From assembly GCA_946699065.1 (NCBI GenBank), contig CAMPDV010000004.1:682001-746000 (forward strand): 64,000 nucleotides of DNA, given 5' to 3'. A program made the position numbers and the translations under genes. Position 1 is the first letter of the stretch, and every line of letters starts with the position of its first letter. This DNA is from Loxodes magnus (taxonomy: Eukaryota > Ciliophora > Karyorelictea > Loxodida > Loxodidae). Below are positions 41,203-52,099 of the stretch, one piece after another. Under the pieces are notes generated by a model. That model saw only the letters and a list, made by a program, of their open reading frames with translations, did not search any database and had not been told where the DNA came from.

Positions 41203-41868
41203 TCATGATATTTGAATAATAAGTCTTGATTTTAATGATATTAGCAATGAAATTTATTTATCAAATTTAGATATTCCTTCCAGAATTGTTAGGATATTGT
41301 TAAGAAATAGAAGGATATCCTTAGTCTCCTATAACTAATCTTTATAATTATATTTTTTTCTTGTCCTGATACTCCTAGTATTTAATGGAAAAATAATAGA
41401 CTATCAAGCTAAACAAGGATACAATTAGAACATAAGCATAAAGCTCCAAATAGTTATACTGCTGCTTTTATCTCTTCTTTGATTAATTTTCCTTCTAGTC
41501 TCTTTTATTTTATTCTTGGTATTCTGTATAGAAATCTTACTGACTTCAGTATTTTAGGATATCAGATTCAATTATTTAAGCATAAGTACTACTTTAGATT
41601 CTAGTTTAAACTCTATTATCAATTCGTACAACTCTCAGTATTCGTAAATTCCTAATCTTGTAAACTGCAAGTTTCACCGCTTTAACTTTAGAATATGGTG
41701 TGGAGATAAGGCATCAAGATGAAGTTGTTAAATAAAGTCAGATACTTTGATATGTTTTAAAGCTAAATGCAAGAGTTCATGAATTTATCTGAACTAATTA
41801 GTTTGGTTGTGGTAATGAATCTAATTAGATGCGAAAGCACACAAAGGAAAAATGATCCATATATTCAT
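41203..41868 (-). CDS. Uncertain ORF with possible signal peptide
   Basis: Open frame from ATG 41868 to TGA 41205-41203 (221 residues), with internal TGAs including 41406-41404 that may instead be the stop (154 residues). It begins MNIWIIFPLCAFASNQ, like a signal peptide, and contains a helical segment (SIQNTKNKIKETRRKINQRRDK) followed by a hydrophobic stretch. An opposite-strand frame across 41000-41800 is also open and reads as hydrophobic helices plus Cys residues, so the coding strand is not settled. Confidence 0.35.
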
Positions 41869-42504
41869 TTTTAAGTTAAAATCTTATATAATTTACTTAT
41901 TTCACTAAATACTACTTTCTTTAACCAAGAGCTATTATGCTAACACAAAACTAAAAGAAACTTTATTAAGAATTTTACGTTTTTTCAATAAAACCTACTT
42001 TTATTACCTTATTATTAAGTAGAATTCATTGAATTACAGTTAAAGCAGCATAATATTCATTTAAGCTTCTATTTACTTTTTAAAATTGCTAACTAATTTT
42101 AGTTTTACCTTTAATTAGGAAGGAGAATAAGAAAGAAGGTATTAATTAGTATTTGTTAAATAGAGAATTAAATGGAAGATTTAAAGAGTATTAAAATTAT
42201 AGCTATAAGTTTAGCTATTTCTAAATCAAAGTATAGAATTCTCTTTATTAGCAGTAGATTTAATCATGTCAATCATATGCTTTAATTTATTTAAACTGTT
42301 GAAATAGAAAAATATATTAAGTATCATTGATTTAGCTAAAGTAAAATATTATATTTAGTAATAAGGGATGATTTAATAAATATCTAAAGTTAGAGCTTCT
42401 TAAAAAAGTGCTAAAATATAATGGAAGCATAGTTAAATTATGTGCTTATATAATTTTATTTTATTTTATTTAGATAATCAAAGTAGATAAAATAAACAAT
42501 AGTT
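41869..42504. other. Intergenic, AT-rich
   Basis: No feature recognised. Confidence 0.5.
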
Positions 42505-44567
42505 TCACTCAGAACTTACTTTAACAGCAGAGTGAATCATTTCTTTCAAAGTTGTTTCGTTGGGTATAAAGTTAAATCTTGGCTTTGTTATAACTGCCTT
42601 TTCCTTACCCTTCATTTCCACAGTACTTGGATCAAATCCTCGAAGTCATTTAGGAAGATCCAAATTAAAGTTTCTCATTTCTCTAAAAACTTCACTTTTG
42701 TACTGTTTGAACGCATTCAAATATTTTTTCTTGCATAATTTCATGTGTCTTGCCAGACTCTCATCTCTTAGTGTTTCAGGAATATTCAAATAAGCAACAT
42801 TCAGCATCTTATGCTTCTTTCTTTTTCTTTTTTTCTAAGATAATTTATCAAGAAGCTTCTCCAGAGTTTTTTACCACTTTCTAATTAAAAATTCTCTTCT
42901 GTCCTTGAGAGTTTTTCGGTATATAATTCATCTTCTTTATATAGTAATTATCTTTTAATAGAATTTTCCAAATCTTCTAGGTATTTAAGTATTTTTGACG
43001 TACTCCTTTAATACATATAGTAACATATCATAAGCTTTTTGTTTAACTACATCTTGTGCAAAATCATTAGGAATTCTCAGCAAATTTGAACTCAAAAGTA
43101 GAGATCTTTGTTCTTCATTCAATTTAGAATTAGTAACGTATTTTCTATAAAGCTTTTAAATTTTCCTTGCAGCTACATTTCTCTTTCTCTACTCCCAAAT
43201 TTCAGATCTATTTGAAAAAAAAAGTCTACTCAAGCTTTACATTGCAAATATAAAAGCAATAACACTTAACCAAAGTTTTTCGAACTTTTCTTTCCTAGTT
43301 ACTATTTCAATAATATGTCTAGCTTTTAACTGAGCTTCATTTCTTAACTTCTGCCTTTCAATGAAATCTTTAGCTTTTTTAATTTTTTCTATTAGAAACT
43401 AATCTCTCTTTTGAAGAGCGTTTTGTATCTTACTTAGTTTTTACTTTCTTTTAGTTGTAATTTCTTTTAGTCTATCTTAGCTATTCCACCATTATACGTT
43501 TTTATTAAGTTCAACTAAATTTTTGTTCTTCGCTAATTAAAGCATTTCTTCCCTTTTTCTTGCTAAAATTCCTTCTACTTTCTATGCATTTTCTCTTAAT
43601 AAAGTTTCATTGTTTTTAAGCTGCTCAACTCTTTCTAAGACATCATGTTTTTTATGCTCTAAGACTTTTCCTTAAGTTTAAGGACGACTAGAACCAAAAT
43701 AAACAAACACTATTATATTTGTAGGCTCATCAGCTTATACAGTGAAAAAGAGAAATTCATGATTTCATTTTCTGTCAATACCCTTTATTTCTATAAAATC
43801 AACCTGCAATAAGAAATTACCTTTGCTTTAATATCATGAACATACTCATTAGGTTCAGGAGTTTTCCTACTGATATAAGTAAGTAATTTTTAATCGCTTT
43901 GCTTTTTCCTATAGACTATTTTACAAGGTGGCGGTTTACCCTATACTTATACTTTGAAATGAATGTCTTCATCTTTATCTATCAAAAACTCCTAAGCTTT
44001 TCCTTCCTTCAGAGTTATATTTGTTGGATTTAAATTCCTCGCCATAACTTTGTCCAACTTTTTAATGACTTTATCAAAGTTTAGCGCTTTCTTCTCTAAG
44101 TGTTGAGGCATTTTAGAGCCACCCGCTCATCCTCATTCCTTAAGATTAGAAATTGAAATATTTTGCTTTTTTTCAAAAGTAGTTCAAACTCGTTCCATTC
44201 TTTCATTCTGCAAATTAGTTAGGCCGCACAAATTTGGTGAGGTTGTATCTGGTTAGACCAAACTAGAGAAACTCAAGCAATATTTACTAGAAGCAGGAGA
44301 AGGAAGCTTTTTAGGAGGATAAATTCTTCTCAAACTAGTATCCAGAATTTCATTTTAGAAGCTCAGACTCTTGACATCTTCAAGAAAATTTTAGTCTAAT
44401 TCGTCTTATTTTTTATAATAAGAATTATTCAAAAACTCCCGCTTCAGATCCTTACGCTTTTTACTCATCGATTGTTTGACGAATTCTTTAGAAGTAAGCA
44501 TTCTTAAGGAGTTTTCCTGGTAAATGTATTGGATTTTGGGTGCTATGTCCACTGTATGGGGACGCAT
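42505..44567 (-). CDS. IQ-motif (calmodulin-binding) protein with N-terminal beta-rich domain
   Basis: 681-residue protein. Exon 1 (44567-43821, 249 codons) and exon 2 (43803-42505, 433 codons) are joined across a 17-nt intron (43820-43804). Residues about 200-330 look like a beta-sandwich (GKPPPCKIVYRKK, VHDIKAKVDFIEIKG, HEFLFFTVQADEPTNI). A long basic helix follows (about 340-430). IQ-like segments are RKIQKLYRKYVTNS and ITIQRRWIIYRKTLKDRREFLIRKW, expected to bind calmodulin or centrin. In-frame TGA encodes Trp six times (for example EWGWAGG, RKWNHE, QRRWII). It stops at TGA 42507-42505. Similar IQ proteins occur in ciliate basal bodies, but that placement is inference. Confidence 0.78.
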
Positions 44568-45578
44568 TTTTATAATTTGAATAAAAAATTTAATTTACAA
44601 GAATAATTAGCTCATTTATATGAAATTCCTTCATATCCTCATATTCAGGCTTCCTTTTCACTATTTTAATATCCAATTTATTTTTATGCTCTCTTACTAT
44701 ATTCTTAAGGATAACTGTACCTCCACTAAAAGAGTATCAAAAATTCTATAAATTAATAAGCTTTATTTGGTTTATCACCTTCCATATTGATTTCAAATAT
44801 AGACTAATTTAATTAGTTGCAATATGCATATATCATTATTTTTTAAATGATGCAGTCTCATAGTTTAACTTAAAGCAAAGAGAGAATTATCTTCTTGAGC
44901 AGAGCTGAATGGAAACAGAATGATAGAGATTAGAATACGAAAGTAGAAAGTGTAAAATACTAAGGTATATAAGATTAGTACAGCTTATATTAAATGCCTC
45001 TTATTTAATACCTAACTAATGCTCTATGATTAACAGGTTATCAAATTCCTTTCTAACTATCTAAGTTGTATTAAAGTAGATTATAATTATTATCCTTCAT
45101 TTATTAATAGTTAAGACTTACTCTACAGTATCGGTAAATTAAATAAGCTTTGCCATATTAAACTTATGCTTATTTATAAAATTGTACTATTCTTTGATGA
45201 GAAAGCTAATTTTATAGTAATAACATGTAGATAGGGCTAATAAGAATACTTTAGTTTAATGCTTTAATTATAAGAAACATCTTAGTTATAATATAAACTT
45301 CTATCATTCATGTTACTCTCATTAAGTACTATTAAAGCAAGTAAGAACTATTAATTGGCTTGCTAAGGCTACTGTTATCCTAAATTTAAGTAGCATAGTT
45401 CTTAAAGGATATAAGCTTATATAATAGAAAGGTAAGTTCCCTTCTATTGCTTTATATGATATTAGTTTACTATGCAAGTTTTTACTATTCTAAAAGCTAG
45501 AGTACAAGGGGGAAGAGAATGTAACTTAACCAATTCTAATCTTTATTGACTAAGTTCTTTCATTTTACAACTATAATA
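44568..45578. other. Intergenic, with a possible small minus-strand reading frame near 44600-44795
   Basis: On the minus strand, MEGDKPNKAYQFIEFL reads from about 44793. In another frame, SGGTVILKNIVREHKNKLD continues to KEFHINELIILVN near 44600. They could be one short two-exon gene just upstream of the IQ gene. The splice joining them was not found. The rest is AT-rich with nothing recognised. Confidence 0.3.
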
Positions 45579-47018
45579 ATGGGAAATTGCTGTAAGAAAT
45601 GTGAAAAGGATTTATTTCCGATGAAAGGAGGTGATTCATAGAATTTTTATAAGAGATTCCATAGAAAGCAAGATTCTACTACTGAGAAAGAGAAAACATC
45701 CATTGATAAAGTTCCAAGTGGATAGCAAGAATTAAAAAATGGCAAGAGTTAATAATAAAATAGATGTAAATCACAAGATTATAATAGTCTTGCATCTATA
45801 TAATAAGCAAAGAACACAAATTAATGTGATTAATTAATAGCAGATGACTAAAGGAAGTAAAAGCAAGTCAAGAACATATAGAATTTAAACTAAGAATTGG
45901 ATTTTATTTAGAAAAAATGACGAGAAAATATATAGAAAGAGGAAGTAATAAAAGTCTAATAAATCATAGAAGAAATTGAAATACCTGAAGAATTTGAAGA
46001 ACAATCCTAAAATGAAAAGCACAAAAACTAAATTAATTAAAATTCTCAAATTCTCTCATAAGAAAAAGGCCAGCAAATCTAAAATGGAGTTCATTCAATA
46101 GAGGATCAGAAAGATAATTAAAAAAAATTGACTGATGTTGACAATGGAATTTAAAACTAGGTAGAATAAAAGGAATAAACGAAGATAACACTATCAGAGA
46201 AAAAAGAAAGTTTAAGAAGGAGCACTTTAAGTAAGGATAATTAATAATAATATAAATAAAACTTGCAAGCAGGATTTAAAGAAGTAAATGAATAGGACCA
46301 AGTGAATAAATAAAAAGAAGCAATAATTTAGAAAGATTTATAATAGGAGTTAAGAAAATCTCCTTTCTCTGTTGAATTTTATCAAAGCTAGAAATAAAAT
46401 TAAATTCCATTAGATCTTAATTCTGATACTATTTCAAATCCTATTGAGATTAAAAAAATTCCTACATACAGTAGCTAAATATAGCTCTAGACAAAAGAAA
46501 TTGTACTCAATTTTGGAAAGAGTGATGAAATAGCATCAAAGCATAGATAATTTTTCAGATCTACGGATATAGGTCTTTATAATGATCTAAATAAATTAAA
46601 GGAGCAAAATTTCTAAGAGTGATCTGTAGAAAACGGAGAGATATAGTATTAAGAAAGCCCCAGACAAAATTTTATTTAGATTAAAAAAATGGTAGAAGAG
46701 AGCTTAAAAAAAAGTAGTGATATTTCCGCTTCTGAGTAAAGCTAGAGATTATTAGGAACATTAAGACATTATTCCAGACCTACACTAGCTAGGAGAACTA
46801 TTAGCAAAAGCTTGAACAGTGAATTTTATTTTAATTAAAAAACTAGTTGCAAAATTATTACATCTATGCTCTTATATAAATACTGTCTTCATAAATTTCA
46901 TTTTAAGTCAAATTCACAGTTTCTAATAGATATAAAAGTAACTTTACTTTAATATCCTGAATTTGCTAATTATAACTAATTTTATGAATTAATTATTGTT
47001 ATATTAATATAAGTATGA
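45579..47018 (+). CDS. Hypothetical protein with N-terminal dual-acylation motif (MGNCCKKC)
   Basis: 479-residue open frame. It starts MGNCCKKCEKDLF: Gly2 fits an N-myristoylation site and Cys4, Cys5 and Cys8 could be palmitoylated, so the protein is expected on the cytoplasmic face of membranes. The middle is Gln/Glu/Lys-rich and disordered. Near the end is an RRxS-type cluster (RRSTLSK, HYSRPTLARRTISKS) that suits phosphorylation. Two TGA codons are read as Trp (KKWREN, QEWSVE). The last 60 residues to TGA 47016 are hydrophobic and less certain. No domain recognised. Confidence 0.68.
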
Positions 47019-47256
47019 GGTAGGCTGCTTAGCAATTGTAGATATCTTATATAACATAAACGAGTAAGTTCTATTGGCTTTTAAACTATTAGTGTTTCTC
47101 TATCTATCTAATTAAAATCATATTTAACTGCTTATTTACATATTCTATACTTTAATCATAAGTTTAAGCATACTATAAATTAAAAGTATTATCTCAAAGT
47201 GCTTGCTACAAAAAGAAACTTTAATACAAATTGGAAAGAATTGGAGTTTAAACATT

Positions 47257-47562
47257 ATGGAGAAAAAACAATTATCATATCATACCTTTCTAGTTAAATA
47301 ATTATAAAATCTTAAAAATCAAAAAGAGTACAAGCTTAATAAATTTCTTAAAAGCAATAAAAATTTAATTTTCATCTTTTTATTATATTCATTCTGCTTT
47401 GAGATAATTATCTGCTAATTCTATTATCTTAGAAATAAAAATTTATAGGATTAATTCTTTTAACTCTAGTAAAGAATAGCAAATAATTATCTTTCTTCTA
47501 TTTTAATTAAGCAGTTTAAATAAGCATTTTTAAACTTTTTAATTTAATTATTTCAGCTTTGA
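47257..47562 (+). CDS. Possible small membrane protein
   Basis: 101-codon TGA-free frame with one hydrophobic segment (NLIFIFLLYSFCFEIIIC). It is short, unsupported by homology, and in AT-rich DNA that opens easily under a one-stop code. The surrounding 47019-47992 holds nothing else recognised. Confidence 0.25.
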
Positions 47563-47992
47563 AAATATATTTCTTTTTAATAATTAAGTTCTAATAATAT
47601 TCAAATAAATGAATAATTTAAATCTTAATCTAAATTATTAAGGTCAGTCATGCTTAAGTTATTACCATTATTTTTATTACTACTATATAATTTTAAGAGT
47701 CAAGGTTTGTTTATTAATTTTTACTAGTTTAATAATTTCATCTTTACATAAATTATTCTTACTATGCTTATTTTAATCAAAAGAGAATTGCTTTACTATA
47801 CAAATTAGAATTGTCTTTTTACTAAATGAAAAAAATGATTTTATGCTTTAATCTAAGTAGTTTTATTGAATAATTTCAAAATTTTCTAAATAAGAATTTG
47901 ATAGAAAGAATTAAAGATATTAAGTTATATATATCTAAAGTTTAATTTACAAATTAATGCTAATCCATATTACTTATTAGTTTTGTAAATTC

Positions 47993-49361
47993 TATTTCCA
48001 TATTTATTACTGTCTAACTTTATTATTACAAATGAAATCTATTTTACTTCTTATACTCTCATCTGTCGCTTTTTCTATTTTCCTTCCAAGATACAAGTCT
48101 CTTAGAACGTATGAGTTTTATCGTACATAGTTCTCACCAATTACTACAGATCCTATGAATCTTGTTAAATTGACTTCTTATGTTGCCTCTCACAATGCTG
48201 TATGTCTTGATGGATCTCCAGGTGCTTATTATCTTAGAACTGTACCCTAGTCTAATGATTGGATGCTCTATTTCGAAGGTGGTGGCTGGTGTTATAGTCC
48301 TGAAGACTGTCTTGGACGCAGTAAAACTGTTCTTGGTAGTTCAAACGAATATGAAGCTACAATAGATGATAATTTTGGAGGCTTATTATCTCGTGACTCT
48401 AGTAGAAACATTTTCGCTAACTTCAATCTTGCTTACTTTAAATACTGTGATGGAAACTCATTTAGTGGAAATCGAAAAACTCCTCTTATTGTTAACGGAA
48501 CTTCTATTCATTTCCGCGGAAAAGCGATTCGTGAAGCTGTTCTTGAAAACCTCCTTGCTACAACTAACTTCGCATAAGCAACTCGAGTAGTTTTAACAGG
48601 ATGTTCAGCTGGTGGACTTGCTACATTCCTTCATTCAGATACAGTAGGAGAATGGATTTCAGCTAATTTAAAGAAGGTAGCTTCATTTGTGGCTATTCCT
48701 ATCTCAGGCTTCTTCCTTATGGAGAACAATTTACTTAATGAGCCTGTTTATCCTTTATAAATCAGGAAAACTTACGAAATATCAGAAGCAAAGGAAGGAC
48801 TCAATCCTTATTGCGTATCTGCCTTGTTACCAGAAGATACTTGGAAATGTAATTTTGCTGAGTTTTCCTTTGCTTTTTCTAAAGTAAGAACATTTGTTCT
48901 AAACTCATAAATGGATTCATGGGTTGGAGGTTGTATCTTGACTTCTGAATTTGTAACTCCAGGATTACAAAATAACGGTAATTGTTCAGCAGTACCTGGA
49001 TGGGAAAAGTGTGGATGGGATTTAAATTCCTGTCCGCCAGGTCCATCATTCTAGCCAGTTCTAGATATATAGAGTTCATTTAGAGATAGAGTTTATAGTA
49101 ACACTGGTATGAATAAAAATGGAAATGGAGGGTACTATAGTTCATGCTTTACTCACTGTGAAGGATAAGGAGACGAACCTTGGAGTTAGTGGACAGTTGA
49201 AGGAATAGCAATGAACGAAGCTGTAGCAAAATGGTATAATGGAGGACAAGATAAACCAGCTAAATAGAATACTTATGTTGACTGTTCATTATCAACAGAA
49301 TAGAAGCATGAATGCAATCCCACATGCTGATTATGATAACAATTACTTAAATTATTTGATT
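47993..49361 (+). repeat. Inverted duplication, copy 1 (1369 bp)
   Basis: Matches the reverse complement of 60469-61837 over the same 1369-bp length, with no indel found by eye and only a few substitutions seen. Homology begins about 40 bp before the ATG and ends about 30 bp after the stop of the enclosed esterase gene, then drops sharply at both edges. Confidence 0.9.
48032..49330 (+). CDS. Pectinacetylesterase / Notum-like secreted carboxylesterase, copy 1
   Basis: 432-residue alpha/beta hydrolase of the pectinacetylesterase/Notum family, which removes acetyl or acyl esters from polysaccharides or lipidated proteins. A signal peptide (MKSILLLILSSVAFSIFLP) precedes the oxyanion region YFEGGGWCYS. 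The nucleophile elbow is GCSAGG (Ser192). The likely Asp is 295 (NSQMDSWVGG) and the likely His is 375 (SCFTHCEG). Many Cys residues fit secretion. Gln is TAA/TAG, all Trp are TGG, and the stop is TGA 49328 with a second in-frame TGA two codons later. Intronless. In a ciliate the role is probably digestion of plant or algal walls in food vacuoles (inference). A nearly identical copy lies at 60500-61798 in opposite orientation. Confidence 0.95.
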
Positions 49362-50029
49362 AGGCTATTATTAAGAAATAGAAAGAAATAGATAAGATAC
49401 TAAAGAGACTGTTAAAAATAGTAAATGAATTAATAAAGTATATTAATAAAGCTAAATAATAATTATTTGCTTATATCTTTAGCTAAAGTTTTTGTATAAG
49501 TTAAATTAAGCTATCTCTTACTAAAAATTTGATTTTATATTTGTTTAAACTTAAATTAAACTCTATAAAAGTATTTTAAATGAAAAGTAGAAATAATTAA
49601 ATTAATATATTGCTGTGAATAATGTTACAAATGCAGTGGAAATTAATTAAGTAAGAAATTAAAGGATCTATAATAGCTATAATATCTATAAATATTTAAA
49701 GATTAAGAAATCCCAAATGTTTAGTATATCAATATTCTATAAGACTAGGATAAAGTTACTGCAACATTTAGAGAGAAAATATTCAATTTAAGATTTTAAA
49801 AGCCAAAAAATTAGATGGAAATATAGTTTTTATCATTAAATGGCTTATTGTATAAATGTACTCTATCTATTACTTCCTTTTAAAGTACACTGAGTAAAAT
49901 GATGGTTATCTAAAGAACTTAACTTGACTTAATTTATAATGGGAGTAAGAGCAAATACCTTAATAAAAAAGGATATAAAGTACTTAGACTTAGTAACCAA
50001 TAAATAACTTTAAAATTATATTATACTAA
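49362..50029. other. Intergenic, AT-rich
   Basis: Just outside the duplicated esterase unit. No feature recognised. Confidence 0.5.
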
Positions 50030-51870
50030 ATGGACAAAAATGATATATTCAATGAAATTAAAATTGAAGAGGTTAATAGAAGCAACAGAAAAGATTGTCA
50101 TCAGAAATTGTTTTGGAAATAAAAGCTTCAAGTAATTCAACATGTTCAAAATCCACATTTCAACATTTAAATTAAGTAGTGAAGATCGGAAATTAAAAGC
50201 AGGAAATCATTACTAACAAATAAAACGTTGGTTGAATTGAATCAAAAGGCTAAGCAATTTTAAAAAAATAAGATAAAGTTGTATAAATTTAACTAATTAA
50301 CTAGCAGCCAACACTCTAAAATTCAAGCCAATGAGTTATAATAGCATTTACATAGAAAGGATCTATCAGGTATATATAATAAAAGAAGAAGCATAACTAA
50401 GGAAATTAAAAAGAAAGAAAAGAAAGCCTTTATTTAAGTCTAGATATTTAGACAAGTTTTAGAAGAATTATAAAATCTTTCTTCTTCACCTAATTTCAGC
50501 AAACCTTCAAGTCCTGAATCTATCACTTATAGTAAGATAGTAAACAAATAAAGATAGGCCTATTAAAATTAACCTCATTTGTTTTCCTTTAGAAATCACT
50601 TAGATAACAAAGAAAAAGATGCTTAATAAAATCTATAAGAATTATCACCGAAAGCTTAGAAGGCCAATCTTAGGCTAGAAAAGAAAATTTCTAAACTACG
50701 CGATTATCTTTTTACTTCTTAGATGCAATAAGACTCTCCTCTATTCAAGTTTCAGCGAAAAGGAACAAAGTAATATCGCAGCTTCATGAATTAGATTTTT
50801 AACATAAAAAACCAACAAAAATTTTTGGTAAAATCTAAGAATTTAAATAAAAGATCTTAAAAATGCTTCACACCAAAAACCGCTGATGAAATAAGTAGAG
50901 AGCTCAAACCTCTAATCAAGACACTTAATTGAAATTTTCCACTCAACATTAGAAAAGGAGGAGGTGGACTAGTTCCTTTTCGAACATCATTCGAAAAAAG
51001 AAGATAGGGAAAAACTTTGAAAGCTTGCAGATCCGTAGAAGATTTATTGAAAGAAAAAACTTCTCAAGCATATTAAATTAATTAATCCTTTAGATTAATC
51101 ATTAATTCTTAAATCTAAGTAACTTCAGTTTTGTTCTATGCGAATTCATTAAGCAAGTTTAGCTGATTAAATGTGTTAAAGCTTTTTTAATAATAATTTC
51201 AATAATTTAATTTAGACTTTAATTTAATCATTTAAAAAATAAGAGAATGTTAGAAAAATCCAATCAATTAATCCAAAATTATATCTTTAGTTATTAAAGC
51301 AAGCTAGAAAATCTTTACTATTAAATAAGCAAAGCTAGATAATTTTAATTTAATACAATCTAAATCATTTTCTGATAATTCTAATTAGTTCAAAAGAAAA
51401 CATGAGGAAGAAACTAATACCTTGCCTCCAGCTAAGCTACGTATAAAATTCTATAATAATGAAATTTTAATTTAGATCCACCTCAACTTAAAATTTTGTC
51501 AGATAAAGCTCATGAAGAAGCAGATATGAAATAAATAAAGCTATAGAAAGATATAAAGTAATTAACAAGAAATTAACTAAAGGAAATACAGATAGTGCAT
51601 AAAATGAAAAATAAATAGACAAAGTATTATTATAGAAAAATACCAAATTTAAGTGATTTAAATTCTAACATAGTTTATCTTTTACACACTACATGTAGAA
51701 GATAATTTTTATTATTTAAAAAAATGAAAGGAATTAACATTATATGTATATAATAGGAGGAATAAAAATGGGGAGCATCTAAAATTAATTGTGAACTCTA
51801 ATAGTTCGCATTCGAGCAAGAGGAGGTGCTTTGTTTATACTAAACACAGTTTGAAAGCTTTTAATTTTGA
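50030..51870 (+). CDS. Hypothetical basic protein, possible 35-nt intron, 3' end abuts retroelement
   Basis: Reads from ATG 50030 with a Lys/Gln-rich, folded-looking middle (KLRDYLFTSQMQQDSPLFKF, IRKGGGGLVPFRTSFEKRRQ). TGA codons read as Trp in KQWRSE and LNWNFP. TGA 51164 may be the stop (378 residues). However, the same frame continues with protein-like sequence (KIFTIKQAKLDNFNLIQSKS, HEEETNTLPPAKL). It can join the segment HPPQLKILSDKAHEEADM by removing 35 nt (51441-51475), ending at TGA 51868 (601 residues). The last 40 residues run into the flank of the decayed retrotransposon. No family recognised. Confidence 0.6.
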
Positions 51871-52099
51871 GATTAAATTAATTACTTTCTGATCTCACCC
51901 TTGCTAGCCTTTCTTGAGGAAAGGTAAGTATTATATATATGGTATCGTAGAGAGAAGTAAGAAATTGAACCCTTATTTTGATTCGATAAAACCGAAAGGC
52001 GAACCTATCTTAATTTAAGTTAATTTAAGGGAGGACTTTTTGTAGAATCTTAGAAAAAAATAAAGATAGGATTTATAAACATAAGCTTTATATCTAGCA

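Noticed and set aside
41000..41800. Plus-strand tetraspanin-like frame with hydrophobic helices and Cys residues
   Set aside because: No ATG in frame, only two or three helices, and T-rich DNA gives Leu/Phe runs by chance. The minus-strand frame has a start and a signal-like N-terminus.
48180..49079. Several standard-code ORFs of 61-104 residues, some antisense, mirrored at 60751-61650
   Set aside because: They are fragments or other-frame shadows of the two pectinacetylesterase genes, which read through under the ciliate code.
51770..52060. GC-richer block considered as rRNA or structured ncRNA
   Set aside because: No recognisable rRNA or tRNA core. Its position next to the endonuclease remnant makes a retroelement end more likely.
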